A stretch of 64,000 nt of DNA from Streptacidiphilus rugosus AM-16 (GTDB taxonomy: Bacteria > Actinomycetota > Actinomycetes > Streptomycetales > Streptomycetaceae). The notes beneath the pieces are model-generated. The model did no database searches and was not told the DNA's origin. It worked only from the letters and a program-made list of their open reading frames with translations. The stretch is taken from positions 2,356,001 to 2,420,000 of the forward strand of contig NZ_JQMJ01000004.1 of the NCBI RefSeq assembly GCF_000744655.1, written 5' to 3'. Numbering within the stretch: the stretch's first letter is position 1; the number at the start of each line of letters is the position of its first letter. Positions 50,923 to 60,223 of this stretch are shown one piece after another. A program made the position numbers and the translations under genes.

Positions 50923-53352
50923 GTGGCGCGAAACTACGAGGATCTCTCACCGCACGACTTCGAGGTGCTTGTGCGCGACCTCTTCCAGGCCCAGTACGGG
51001 GTTCGTCTAGACACGTTTCCCGCCGGACGAGATGGCGGTGTGGACGTCCGCCTGCACCAGGGTGGCCGAGAGCTATTCGTGGTCCAGTGCAAGCACACTC
51101 CCGGGAAGAAGTTTTCCCAGATCAGAGCACAACTTCTAGGCGAAGCCAAGAAAATCGGCTCGCGATTCAGTGGGCAGCGGTATTTCCTCGCAACCTCGGC
51201 TTCTCTTACGCGTGCGAATAAGCAAGAGATCGCCGTCATGTTTTCCAGGGCAAAGCTGTCAGAGGGGGATATCCTCGGCCTGGACGACATCGAAAATCTG
51301 TTGGTCCTCCACCCACGCGTTGAGATTGCCAACTTCAAGCTCTGGATCACCTCCACCGCAGTCCTGGACCGGTTGCTCAGCTCTGACCTCTACACCCGCA
51401 ATGCAGCACTTGTCGACCGGATCGTTGCTCGCCGCCGTCTCTACGTTCATAGCGAGGCATTCCCGCAAGCGCTGGACATGCTGAATGCTTCTCATGTATG
51501 CGTGATTTCTGGCGAACCCGGGATCGGCAAAACTACCCTGGCGCAAACGCTACTGCTTCAACTCCTCGCTGACGGCTGGAGTCTGCATGTCGCCTCGGAA
51601 GATGTATCCGATATTGAGCGGGCATGGAAGCCGGACGTTCGCCAGGCTTTCTTTTACGATGATTTCCTTGGACAAAACTCCGTCTTGGAAAGCCTGTCAA
51701 AGAACGAGGACAGTCGGCTCGCGCAGGTAATTGCCCAGGTTGAGAAGAGTGCCGACAAGCGTCTTATTATGACGACTCGCGAGTATATCCTTCGTCAGGC
51801 CACACAAGTATATGAACCCCTGAGTCGGATTGATGCCCTGGACGATGTCACTGACGGCGCTAGGGTGCTCCTGAACCTCGGGCACTACACCAGGGAGCAA
51901 AGGGCGCAGATTTTCTACAACCATATCCACTTCTCGGACCTGCCGGCTTCGGCGCGCAGGGCGGTCGTTCTGGGGGGCTCATATCGTGCCATCGTGGGCC
52001 ATCCAAATTTCAACCCCCGGCTAATTGAGCTCATCACTTCAAATTTTGGTCGATCGAAGGCGCCCGGGGCAGATTTTCCTGACTATGCGGCAAAGTCGCT
52101 CGATAATCCCCAGGGGCTGTGGGGCAGGATTTTTGAGAACCAGCTCACCGGAACGGAGCGACTGGTTCTCCTTCTGCTTGCCACTGCCCGATCGCACATC
52201 GAGCTCAGCGACCTTCTGGCGGCCGTTCGACGGTATGAAGAAGCACTCCACGGCCGGACATCTACCGATGCAAACGCTTTGTATCGGTCTCTCAAGAAGC
52301 TTCAGGGAACGTTCGTGGCCTTGGATTCTCAGAATCGGCTGTACGATCCACGGTCGGGAATCCATCCTCAGAAGAAATCGACGCTTATCAGTCTCAAAAA
52401 TCCGTCATTCGCTGACTATATCTGCGAATATCTTGCATCACGGCCGACGGAGATTGCGCAGATCGCGAGCGGCTGCGCATTCTTCGAGCAGGCTGAAACG
52501 TTGGTACATTGGGAGCTTGCGGGCGAGCCGCTCCTCGAATCCCTTGCGGCTGCTGGCCCCAGATTCCAGCGCGCCCGCCGTCTTTCCCCCGGGCAGCAAC
52601 ATTCCTTGATGGACGCCCTTCTGCGGTTGGAAAAGGCAGAGAGCTGTCAGTGGGAGGCTCGAAGCTCCTGGGCGTGGGTGAGGCGCCGCCCCGTTCCGGC
52701 ATCCCGGCATCTTTTCATTCTGCTGCTGGACCAGAAATACGGCAGGTCCCTCGCTGGGGAGTCAACCGTCCGGCTAATCACTGAGGCTCTTAGGCAGAGG
52801 TTCAGTGAGGGCCAGCAGCTCCAGGGTTTGGATCTGGAGCTGCTTCGACTTCTGAGTGCTTATGATGGACTTCGCCCCGTGACCACGTGCATTCGAGATG
52901 ATGCCCTGGAAAGTTCGATGATGAGTTTGGAGCATCCTCGGGACTTCGTGGAGGCCCTCTCCTTGATTGTCGAAATAGATATTCCGCAATCTGAGAGATC
53001 CAGGCAGGTGGAGGCTGTCTTGAGGTCAACGTACGCTGACTTCGCGAGAGCCTGGGATCGCGAGCAAGCGTCGGTTACCAACGGGATCACCGAATGTGAG
53101 GATGCACTCGAAGCTCTGCGCAGTGCGTCCAGCATGTTCGGAGTCGAGTTCAGTCATGAAACGTCCGAACTGGGCAGCCGGCTGGAGCTGCTGCGCGAGG
53201 AAGCTTTCGAGTACTACGACCCATCGGACAATGAAGAACGAGACTACGGTGACTGGGCCCAACGCCCGCGTCGGAATACCGATATCCGCCCAGAAATCCG
53301 GAGCCCCGCCGTTGACGAAGTCGACTCACTTTTCGCGACGCTGATCGAATAA
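50923..53352 (+). CDS. Mrr-nSTAND NTPase, candidate anti-phage protein
   Basis: An 809-residue protein with two modules. Residues 5-130 form an Mrr-like nuclease: YEDLSPHDFEVLVRDLF, FPAGRDGGVDV (35-42) and FVVQCKH (QxK at 55-57). From about 160 comes a STAND NTPase of the nSTAND3 kind: Walker A SGEPGIGKTT (196-205), Walker B FFYDDFLG (243-250), LIMTTREYIL sensor region. The C-terminal 400 residues are helical and probably sense a target. This domain order is that of Avs-like and related defence NTPases. Codon use is clearly less GC-rich than the neighbours, indicating transfer. GTG start; GATAGT 7-12 nt upstream suggests a leaderless mRNA. Confidence 0.85.
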   Translation: MARNYEDLSPHDFEVLVRDLFQAQYGVRLDTFPAGRDGGVDVRLHQGGRELFVVQCKHTPGKKFSQIRAQLLGEAKKIGSRFSGQRYFLATSASLTRANKQEIAVMFSRAKLSEGDILGLDDIENLLVLHPRVEIANFKLWITSTAVLDRLLSSDLYTRNAALVDRIVARRRLYVHSEAFPQALDMLNASHVCVISGEPGIGKTTLAQTLLLQLLADGWSLHVASEDVSDIERAWKPDVRQAFFYDDFLGQNSVLESLSKNEDSRLAQVIAQVEKSADKRLIMTTREYILRQATQVYEPLSRIDALDDVTDGARVLLNLGHYTREQRAQIFYNHIHFSDLPASARRAVVLGGSYRAIVGHPNFNPRLIELITSNFGRSKAPGADFPDYAAKSLDNPQGLWGRIFENQLTGTERLVLLLLATARSHIELSDLLAAVRRYEEALHGRTSTDANALYRSLKKLQGTFVALDSQNRLYDPRSGIHPQKKSTLISLKNPSFADYICEYLASRPTEIAQIASGCAFFEQAETLVHWELAGEPLLESLAAAGPRFQRARRLSPGQQHSLMDALLRLEKAESCQWEARSSWAWVRRRPVPASRHLFILLLDQKYGRSLAGESTVRLITEALRQRFSEGQQLQGLDLELLRLLSAYDGLRPVTTCIRDDALESSMMSLEHPRDFVEALSLIVEIDIPQSERSRQVEAVLRSTYADFARAWDREQASVTNGITECEDALEALRSASSMFGVEFSHETSELGSRLELLREEAFEYYDPSDNEERDYGDWAQRPRRNTDIRPEIRSPAVDEVDSLFATLIE

Positions 53353-53399
53353 ATTCTTCGAATGCCGCTTCCTGGGCAGTACCAAATCCAGTTCTCTCG

Positions 53400-54551
53400 C
53401 TACGAGACCTGGATGAGCGCATGCGTGCCTGCGGTCCGCCACGTGGTCCCCGATGCCTCCAGCGCGGCCAGTGTGCCCGGCTCCAGCCCGACCGCGACGT
53501 CCGATTTCAGCGTGCGCAGAGCTGCAACGGCACCGGGGAAGTAGCTGGTCACCTCGCCGAACGGAACGGTCGGATCCCACCAGCGATCGCCCACAAGCCG
53601 CCGGTAGTTGAGATCGCCCTTGAGGATCGTTGCGGATGCTGACGCGAGTTGTGCCCGCAGGTTGTCCGGCATGGCGGTGAAGTCGAACGGTGCACAGAAG
53701 AACGGATCCGTACGCACGTGGAGTCGCTCGTTCGCTGCGGCTTCGCGTAGCCGCTCGCCCACACCTCGGGCTGCGCCGTCAACGGTCAGCAGCTTGCGCA
53801 GGCAGTCGCCGACATCGGCGACCATCGCGTCCGAGACGTAGTAAGGGGCTGGCTTCACATAGAGGACCACTTCGCCGACCGTGCCAGCGGTGAGCAGGTG
53901 ATCGATCAGGGCTAGATCGGCGATCAGCTCGCTGCCAGCATTGTCCGCGACGATCGCCAGGGTGCCACCGCGGGCGGCTTCAAGCAGCTTCCACAGTTGG
54001 TCACTGTCGTCAGCAACCAAGCCCGAGTTCTCCGAGCTGCGACCGGCTTGGATCTGAAAGCTGAGGTCCGCGCGGTTGCCCCAGAGACTCGACAGCAGCA
54101 GTGCCTGTCCCCGATCGTCTTTGGCGAGATCCGCAACGTCGTCCAACGCCTCAACCTCAGCTGCGACAACCTCCCCGGCTAGTTCCGCCTGCTTGAACGG
54201 CGCAAAGAGGTCGAGCCCCTGCCAGACTCCTTCGCCGAAGTAGCCCACGGCATTCAGCAGCCGACGATAGAAGAAGGACTCGGCCCACAAGAATGGCGCA
54301 GCTGTCCAGGGTTTGCCGTAGTAGTCGCGCCCCCACGCCCGCCACTGATCTGCATCCGGTGCGCTGGCGGGCAGGGGTTCCATGAACCCACTCACGTTCT
54401 CCTCTGCCAGTTTCCTCAGCGCATGGTGCTGTTCCGGGCCGAGCGGCCAGGCCCCGAGGATCCGTTCGATGAGCGCGGGGTGGCGCTTGACGAACACGTC
54501 CGTGGCGAACGGCGAGTCGGTCGAAATGATCGCCGGGGCCTGGTCGGTCAT
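53400..54551 (-). CDS. DUF89 (ARMT1-like) damage-control phosphatase family protein
   Basis: A 383-residue protein of the DUF89 metal-dependent phosphatase / carboxyl methyltransferase family. The metal-site segments are VADNAGSELIADLALIDHLL and ILKGDLNYRRLVGDRWWDPTVPF, both near consensus. EENVSGFMEPLP and the N-terminal helical part fit too. Family members hydrolyse damaged phosphometabolites such as fructose 1-phosphate or nucleotide derivatives. Here it starts 4 nt after the stop of the NB-ARC-WD40 gene, so the two are one operon, which suggests a joint role. Confidence 0.83.
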   Translation of the reverse strand: MTDQAPAIISTDSPFATDVFVKRHPALIERILGAWPLGPEQHHALRKLAEENVSGFMEPLPASAPDADQWRAWGRDYYGKPWTAAPFLWAESFFYRRLLNAVGYFGEGVWQGLDLFAPFKQAELAGEVVAAEVEALDDVADLAKDDRGQALLLSSLWGNRADLSFQIQAGRSSENSGLVADDSDQLWKLLEAARGGTLAIVADNAGSELIADLALIDHLLTAGTVGEVVLYVKPAPYYVSDAMVADVGDCLRKLLTVDGAARGVGERLREAAANERLHVRTDPFFCAPFDFTAMPDNLRAQLASASATILKGDLNYRRLVGDRWWDPTVPFGEVTSYFPGAVAALRTLKSDVAVGLEPGTLAALEASGTTWRTAGTHALIQVS

Positions 54552-54555
54552 GTGG

Positions 54556-57500
54556 TTATCCCTCTCGGAAGGGGGTCAGGTCGAGGGCGACGACGCCGGC
54601 GGCGCTGCCGACGAGGATGCGGCCCTGGACAGGATCGTAGGCGGCACAGTTGAGACTGCCGTCGACGCGGACCTCGGCAAGTTGCTGCTGCTCGGAGAGC
54701 GACCAGAGCCGCACGGTGCCGTCGGCAGCCGCAGAGACTAGTTGATCCGGGTTCCCTGTGAACGCCACCATCAGGATTCGCCCCGAGTGGCCGCTCAATT
54801 GGGCGGTGAATCGGTCGCTGGTCAGGTCACGGACAGCGATGTCGCCGGTCCCGGCGCCCACAGCGGCACGGGTGCCTCGGTCGTCCAGCGTGACGGATCG
54901 CGCCCACCCGTTCGGGCAGGTGAAGCGACTGACGAACTCGCCGCTCGCGGCCTGCCAGACGCGGACAGAGCCGTCGCCGCCGCATGCGGCGAGCACCTGG
55001 CCGTCACCGTTGAACGCGATCGAGCGGAGTCGGCCCGCGTGCACATCCTGCGACCACAGCAGCTCGCCGCTCGGCAGGTCCCAACAGCGGATGTGGCCGT
55101 CGCCCGTGCTGGCCGCCAGACGCGGCGCGGTGCGCGCCATGGCGACCGCCCACGATCGGTTCGTGTCCTCGTTGAGAGTCAGCTCCCACGCGTCGTCCGT
55201 GAGGGACCAGACCCGCACGGCACCGTCACCGCAGGCTCCGGCCACCAGGTCCGCGCCCGAGGCAAGCGACCAGACGCGCCCGTACCCAGCGGGAAGCGTC
55301 CGCAGCGTGGCAGAGTCAACGGCGTTCGCCACGTCGATCGTCCCGGCGCCGTCGCCGATCAGCCCCGCCCCTCCGGTCTGCGAGTACGCCGTCGACCACG
55401 TTGTGTTCGACCCGCTCGCGAGCGTCTCCAGTTGGCCACCGTGGGCGGGCCACAGCCGCACCGCGCCGTCCTCGCAGCCTGCAACGATGGTGCCGTCGCT
55501 GCTGCGCGCCAGAGATCGCACCCAGTCGACGCCAGGCGGAAGCGCAGTCATCCCCGCGTCACCATCGACGGTCAGCACGTGAATCGTTGGCTTCTCCGTT
55601 GCGGCGATCACCAGAGCGCCGTCCGCCGAGGCGATGACGCTGCGGACCCGGCCCGGAAGCTCCGTCGCGCGCCGAACCGGCGTGAGCGCGCCGCCCTTGG
55701 TCGTCCACACCACGACCGAGCCGTCCCCAGATCCGGAGGCCAAAAGCCCCGAGTCGGCAGCAAAGGCCACCGAGCGCACCCAGTCACGATGCTGCGCCTT
55801 CTCATCGAGCAACCGCCCAGAAGCGATATCAAACAGCCGTACGAACTCGTCCTCGCCGCTGGTCGCCACGACGGGTTCTTCGCCGCCCGAGACGGCAACC
55901 GACCAGACCGGAGTGCCCGTGGTCTGCATCCGGCGGACCAACAGCAGTCGCTCGGCATCCCACAGGCACACGGCGCCGTCTTCTGCACCCGAGACGAGCA
56001 GCCGCCCATCAGCCGCGAACGCGAGCGCGCGGATTCGGCGCGAGTGTCCCGCAAGCACGCCCACCGGTGCGCCGGAATCAGTTCGCCACAACCGAATCAG
56101 ACCGTCTTCGCCGGCGGAAGCCACCAGATCCCCCGCCGGGGACAGCGCCGTCGCGTAGACCCAACCGGTGTGCGCTCGGAAGACCCGGAGCGCCCGGCGG
56201 GTCGCGATGTCCCACAGCCGGACCGTGCCGTCCTCACCGCCCGAGGCAACGACTCCTGCCGCCGTTGCCACGCTGACCACGGCACCGACGTGGCCGGCGT
56301 CCTTGGCATCCAACGCGGGATTGCGCCGCACCCAGCCTGCGCGGAAGGCCGCGCCGAGCGAGGTTACCTCGGTGAGCACCGCAGGTGGCATCGTTGCCGA
56401 TGACCGGCGCAGCGCGATCGACAACGTGGCAGCTACGTCGGCCGGCTCCGAAAGTCCGGTGAGCAGGTAGCCGGACCCTGCCATGACCCGCGCGGCAGTC
56501 CAGGAATCAGCTCGGCGCCCATGTGGCAGTGCGTCGAGCACGGCCGCGTCGGCTGCCAAGGACTGGTCGCCCACCAGCACGACCTTGCGCACCACGTAGG
56601 CCGGGGAGGACAGCAGGGAGACCAACTCGTCTTCCAGTCCGGCTTCGCGCAGGTGGTGCGGAAGGTGGCGCCACAGGTAGCCGTGCTCGGGATCGAGTTC
56701 CGCCCACAGCCCCGCGATGTCCTCGCGGTAGCTGTCGAGCAACGACGTGTGCAGCTGCTTCCAGTCGTCCGCCGCCAAGTGCCGCAGGTAGGACCGGAAG
56801 ACGTCGTGCAGCGTGATCGTTTCGGTGTCCGCTCGATAGCTGCTGACCAACGAGCGGTCTGCGAGGACGCGGCAGAACTGGCGGACGGCCTGCGGGGACC
56901 AGCCGAAGGCGGTCTTCCACCAGTGCACGAGCACGGGCACGGGAATCGCGGTCGCCGGAGGGAACACCGCCAGGGACAGGTAGCGGGCACGCAGGTCTGA
57001 GGCGCCGTGCAGGGTGATGCTCTCTTCCAAACCGTCGAGGCTGGAAGCGATCGCCTGGCCGATGGCGCTGCGGCGTTGATCGGCGTCTAGGACGTCGAAC
57101 GCCTGCGGTCCGTACTCGCGGATGGTCTCCGACGCTTCGGCCACTACGCGGCCCGACAGGGCGCCCGCGGCCACGTCTTGTCCCACGTTGGAGCCGACAA
57201 TCTGCGCGAGCAGCGGCCAGCCGCCGAGCGACTCCGCGAGTTGTTGGGCCTCGCTGCGGTCCAGCGACGCCACATTGCGCGTGAGCATCTCGCTGATCTC
57301 GCTCGCGGTCATGGGTCCAAGTCGCACCACCCGCGCGTTCGACGGGCACACCCGGACGTTGCGCGTCGTGACGAGGCGGACGCATTCCTCACCACCGAGC
57401 AGGAATGGGCTCAGGTCGGCGGCGCTCCAGACGTTGTCGACCACCAGCAGGGCGCGTCGATCCTGAAGGAGCCGTGCCAGGTGGAATCCGGCCTGCTCTG

Positions 57501-58080
57501 GGTCTGTGAGGGCAGGGCGCGAGCCGCTGAGGTGGACGCAGATGTCGGAGATCAGTTCCACGACCCGGGCTGGGGTGCATCCCTCGCCGGTCTCTACCCA
57601 GAGAATCTCGGGGTAGAGGTCGCGGATCCGTTCGTCGTGGACCAGCTGCGTTGCGATGGTGGTCTTGCCGAAGCCGCCTGGACCCGCGACCGCTACCGTC
57701 GCGATCCCCTCGGCATCCCGGGCTTCCTCCAGGACGGAGATCAGGCCCTCAAAGTCGTTGTCCCTGTGCACCAGACTGGCCTCCGCGTTCGGAATGGGGA
57801 GGAAGCTGCCTGGCAGCGACTCGGGCCGTCCAGGGTCCATCGGTGCTTCGCCGAGGGCTTCCCAGAACCGCTCTTGCTCTGCCGGGCTGCATCGCTCCAA
57901 GGTCGTGTCCAGTGCCTCCTGGATTGCCTTGCTGATCGCCTTCGGCTTTGAAGGCGACTCCCAGTCAGACACCGTTCGGCTTCCGACTCCCACGTGAGCG
58001 GCGAATGCCCGCACCGACAGGCGCTTGGCCTCGCGTAATGCGCGCGATTCCCTTCCCGTCCAGCGCTGCACTGTGCCCAC
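54556..58080 (-). CDS. XRE-NB-ARC-WD40 STAND protein
   Basis: A 1174-residue signal-transduction ATPase. An XRE-like helix-turn-helix (about 10-60, SVRAFAAHVGVGSRTVSDWE) precedes NB-ARC with P-loop AGPGGFGKTT (132-141), Walker B ALLVVDNV, LVTTRNVRV and GGWPLLAQIVG. A helical ARC part follows. From about 600 to the end come a dozen or more WD40 repeats, for example VVASGGEDGTVRLWDIATRR and LVSAADGTVRLWSLSEQQ, enough for two propellers. The GTG at 58080 follows GAGGGGGTCTC. The architecture resembles bacterial NLR-like defence proteins and AfsR-type regulators. Confidence 0.85.
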   Translation of the reverse strand: MGTVQRWTGRESRALREAKRLSVRAFAAHVGVGSRTVSDWESPSKPKAISKAIQEALDTTLERCSPAEQERFWEALGEAPMDPGRPESLPGSFLPIPNAEASLVHRDNDFEGLISVLEEARDAEGIATVAVAGPGGFGKTTIATQLVHDERIRDLYPEILWVETGEGCTPARVVELISDICVHLSGSRPALTDPEQAGFHLARLLQDRRALLVVDNVWSAADLSPFLLGGEECVRLVTTRNVRVCPSNARVVRLGPMTASEISEMLTRNVASLDRSEAQQLAESLGGWPLLAQIVGSNVGQDVAAGALSGRVVAEASETIREYGPQAFDVLDADQRRSAIGQAIASSLDGLEESITLHGASDLRARYLSLAVFPPATAIPVPVLVHWWKTAFGWSPQAVRQFCRVLADRSLVSSYRADTETITLHDVFRSYLRHLAADDWKQLHTSLLDSYREDIAGLWAELDPEHGYLWRHLPHHLREAGLEDELVSLLSSPAYVVRKVVLVGDQSLAADAAVLDALPHGRRADSWTAARVMAGSGYLLTGLSEPADVAATLSIALRRSSATMPPAVLTEVTSLGAAFRAGWVRRNPALDAKDAGHVGAVVSVATAAGVVASGGEDGTVRLWDIATRRALRVFRAHTGWVYATALSPAGDLVASAGEDGLIRLWRTDSGAPVGVLAGHSRRIRALAFAADGRLLVSGAEDGAVCLWDAERLLLVRRMQTTGTPVWSVAVSGGEEPVVATSGEDEFVRLFDIASGRLLDEKAQHRDWVRSVAFAADSGLLASGSGDGSVVVWTTKGGALTPVRRATELPGRVRSVIASADGALVIAATEKPTIHVLTVDGDAGMTALPPGVDWVRSLARSSDGTIVAGCEDGAVRLWPAHGGQLETLASGSNTTWSTAYSQTGGAGLIGDGAGTIDVANAVDSATLRTLPAGYGRVWSLASGADLVAGACGDGAVRVWSLTDDAWELTLNEDTNRSWAVAMARTAPRLAASTGDGHIRCWDLPSGELLWSQDVHAGRLRSIAFNGDGQVLAACGGDGSVRVWQAASGEFVSRFTCPNGWARSVTLDDRGTRAAVGAGTGDIAVRDLTSDRFTAQLSGHSGRILMVAFTGNPDQLVSAAADGTVRLWSLSEQQQLAEVRVDGSLNCAAYDPVQGRILVGSAAGVVALDLTPFREG

Positions 58081-58316
58081 CGAGACCCCCTCGACCGACT
58101 CTCCGACGCTAACAACGAGTGACTGTGCCACGGGTGGACGGACACGTACTCCGCAGCAAGCCCGCAGCATCACCGCCACACCCAGGCGAGGCGTGGCTTC
58201 GAGCGCGCAATAGATCTTGCCTCTTATGCCCCCGCGTCCGCAGCACCACCGCAGCATCCGACCAGCCACAGCACCAGGAAATCCGGGCACTGTTTTCGTC
58301 AACGGCAGTGCGCAGC

Positions 58317-58679
58317 TCAGGCACTGCCCGAACGTGAGATCTCTTCGAGCGCCGCCACCCGGGCGGCAAGCTCCTGGATCGCGGAGTGGATTTCCTTGAT
58401 TTCCTCGCGCAAGCCCCGAGTTGGACCAGGCGCAGCGGAGCCCGCCGGCACGGCGTTGGTGATGAAGTACCCGCGGTTGCCTGCGGAGAAGACGAGTCCC
58501 TCGTCCACGAGGATGCGTAGCCCGTTGCGCACGGTCTGGGTCGCGATACCGAAGTCGGCCGCGAGCTGCCGCGTGCTTGGCAGCCGACCGTCCGGGTAGC
58601 CACTGGCGTTGATCTTCTGTCGGATCTGGTCGGCCACCTGCTCCGACGGCAGCTTCGGATCGTTCACAGCGAGGCTCAT
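58317..58679 (-). CDS. GntR-family regulator of the integrated element (KorSA-like)
   Basis: A 120-residue winged-helix repressor. VADQIRQKINASGYPDGRLPSTRQLAADFGIATQTVRNGLRILVDEGLVF is the GntR DNA-binding domain. There is no ligand domain, only a short linker and a C-terminal coiled-coil (LREEIKEIHSAIQELAARVAALEEI) for dimerisation. Transfer genes of Streptomyces elements are usually held off by such GntR repressors. It is divergent from the transfer genes, with a palindrome between. ATG 58679 is used; an earlier ATG at 58703 is possible. Confidence 0.9.
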   Translation of the reverse strand: MSLAVNDPKLPSEQVADQIRQKINASGYPDGRLPSTRQLAADFGIATQTVRNGLRILVDEGLVFSAGNRGYFITNAVPAGSAAPGPTRGLREEIKEIHSAIQELAARVAALEEISRSGSA

Positions 58680-58739
58680 GCTGCGAGCGTAACTGGCGAT
58701 CAACCCGCACTGCCACGCACTACCCCATGGGACTTGTGG

Positions 58740-58765
58740 AGTAGCGCGCGCTAGTGCAAGCTACT
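58740..58765. promoter_or_regulatory. Palindromic operator of the GntR regulator
   Basis: AGTAGC (58740-58745) and GCTACT (58760-58765) form an inverted repeat with 14 nt between, centred on GCGCGCTAGTGC. It is flanked by ACTTGTGG and CTTCATG, which extend a looser dyad. It lies between the divergent GntR and transfer genes, 60 nt from one start and 78 nt from the other. Confidence 0.6.
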
Positions 58766-58842
58766 TCATGAGCGGTTCGACCCGACCGAGGGTGCGAACC
58801 GGAGCACTTCACCCTGTCCCGATGCCTAGATCAGGAGAGGCG

Positions 58843-59118
58843 ATGCGCACCTTCGTCGCTGGTCACGAGCCCGTGACCGCCACCGAGTTCGCCAGTCTGG
58901 CGCTCGGTTTTGATGTGGAGCTGTTCGCTGGGGTGCCCGGCGAGTCGTCCACCGAGCGCGCGGCCCGACTGGACGCCGCGGCCGCACTGCTTGCGGAGCT
59001 GGAGCAGGAAGACCCGATTGCGGCGGCTTATGCGGCCGAGCTGCTGGGCACCTCACCCATGAACCTCCGCCGTGTCGTGATTCCCCGCTCCAGCATCCGG
59101 GCGGAGGTGGCGGCATGA
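58843..59118 (+). CDS. Small plasmid-backbone protein, 91 aa
   Basis: A 91-residue acidic, Ala/Glu-rich protein, first gene of the transfer operon. LDAAAALLAELEQEDPIAAAYAAELL is likely helical. I recognise no family. ATG 58843 with AGGAGAGG just upstream; a start at 58768 would add 25 Pro/Arg residues and remove it from this excellent ribosome site. It overlaps the next gene by four bases. Confidence 0.75.
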   Translation: MRTFVAGHEPVTATEFASLALGFDVELFAGVPGESSTERAARLDAAAALLAELEQEDPIAAAYAAELLGTSPMNLRRVVIPRSSIRAEVAA

Positions 59119-59330
59119 GGCGTCAGGTGATCTACGTCGAGAGCGGGCGCGGACGCCGCGGCGGCTCGGGTGACCGCGAGGGCGCCAAGTGGGCGGCCGG
59201 GATTGCGGCCGGCGTGGTGTTGTGGAACTGCTGGCACTTCGGGATGTGGGGGTTCGTCGCCACGGCGGCGACCTACCTGGTGGTCCTGGTCGTGCTGAAG
59301 GCGTGGCTCGGGGGGAGGGCCGAGCCGTGA
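59115..59330 (+). CDS. Small membrane protein, 71 aa (spread-gene type)
   Basis: A 71-residue protein with a basic N-terminus (RQVIYVESGRGRRGGSGDREG) and two helices (WAAGIAAGVVLWNCWHFGMWG and FVATAATYLVVLVVLKAWL). Small two-helix proteins of this sort stand before the DUF2637 gene in Streptomyces plasmids and are thought to help plasmid spread within the mycelium. Start overlaps the upstream stop (ATGA). Confidence 0.75.
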   Translation: MRRQVIYVESGRGRRGGSGDREGAKWAAGIAAGVVLWNCWHFGMWGFVATAATYLVVLVVLKAWLGGRAEP

Positions 59331-60202
59331 GGCGTTCCGCGAAGGCGGCGCTGGTCGCCGGTCTGCTGGCCGTGGTCCTGATGGCGTTCCGGGTGTCGTG
59401 GAACGCGCTGCGGGATGTGGCCCACACGATCGGCGCGGACCACACGGCCGCCGTGGTCTACCCGCTGGTGGTCGACGGTCTGATGGCCCTGGCGCTGGTG
59501 GCGACGCTGGTCCTGCCGGACGAGCCGGGCGAGGGCGGGAAGGCGTCGCCCCGCCGGTTCGCGCTGCGGGTCCTCGCGTCCTACACGCTCGCGTCGCTGG
59601 TGCTGAACTACGTGCACGGGCTGACCGCCCCCGACGGCGCGCGTATCCGTCTGGCCGACTGGCCTCCCGCCAACTGGGCGCTGGTCCTGCTGGGCACCTC
59701 GTTGCCGGTCGGCTCCATCTTCTTCGGCTCGGACCTGGTGGCGAAGGTGCTGCACCACCGCCCCGACTCCGGCAAATCAAGATCTTTCAGCGCAGATCAG
59801 TCGATAGCTGACCTGCCCGAACCGGCCCCCGCGTCCGTCTCGGAGCCCGTGGAACCGCCTGCGTACGTCACCCCGACGGACGTTCCTACGGCCCCGCTCC
59901 CTGCCCCGGCCGGGACTGCGCCGAAGCCCGCGCGTCGGCCCCGACCCGCCACCGGCCCCCTGCCGACGACTGCCCGCACCCCGCGCCCGACTCGCACGCC
60001 CGCCGATCTGCTCACCGAGGCGCGCGAGTTGACCGCCGACTGGCCCAATGAGCACCTGTCCGCCGAGCGCATCCGCAAGGCCGCGCACACCTCTGCCGCG
60101 AACGCGCGGATGCTCCGGGATCTGCTGCTGCGGGAGCGCCAGGGAGATCGTCCCGAGCTGCACGCCGTTCCCGACCTCGCCACCGCGTCCATGTCCAACT
60201 GA
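59327..60202 (+). CDS. DUF2637 membrane protein of plasmid spread type
   Basis: A 291-residue protein. The first 150 residues carry four membrane helices (AALVAGLLAVVLMAFRVSWNAL, VVDGLMALALVATLVL, VLASYTLASLVLNYV and LVLLGTSLPVGSIFFGSDL), the DUF2637 domain. A Pro/Thr-rich linker follows. The C-terminal 60 residues, LLTEARELTADWPNEHLSAERIRKAAHTSAANARMLRDLLLRE, look like a DNA-binding or coiled region. GTG start coupled to the previous gene. It likely assists intramycelial DNA movement with the FtsK-type pump. Confidence 0.85.
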   Translation: MRRSAKAALVAGLLAVVLMAFRVSWNALRDVAHTIGADHTAAVVYPLVVDGLMALALVATLVLPDEPGEGGKASPRRFALRVLASYTLASLVLNYVHGLTAPDGARIRLADWPPANWALVLLGTSLPVGSIFFGSDLVAKVLHHRPDSGKSRSFSADQSIADLPEPAPASVSEPVEPPAYVTPTDVPTAPLPAPAGTAPKPARRPRPATGPLPTTARTPRPTRTPADLLTEARELTADWPNEHLSAERIRKAAHTSAANARMLRDLLLRERQGDRPELHAVPDLATASMSN

Positions 60203-60223
60203 CCAGCGAAGGAGACATCTGCC

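Noticed and set aside
58081..58716. N-terminal extension of the NB-ARC-WD40 protein to 58716
   Set aside because: It overlaps the GntR gene in another frame and is Arg-rich; a good ribosome site precedes GTG 58080.
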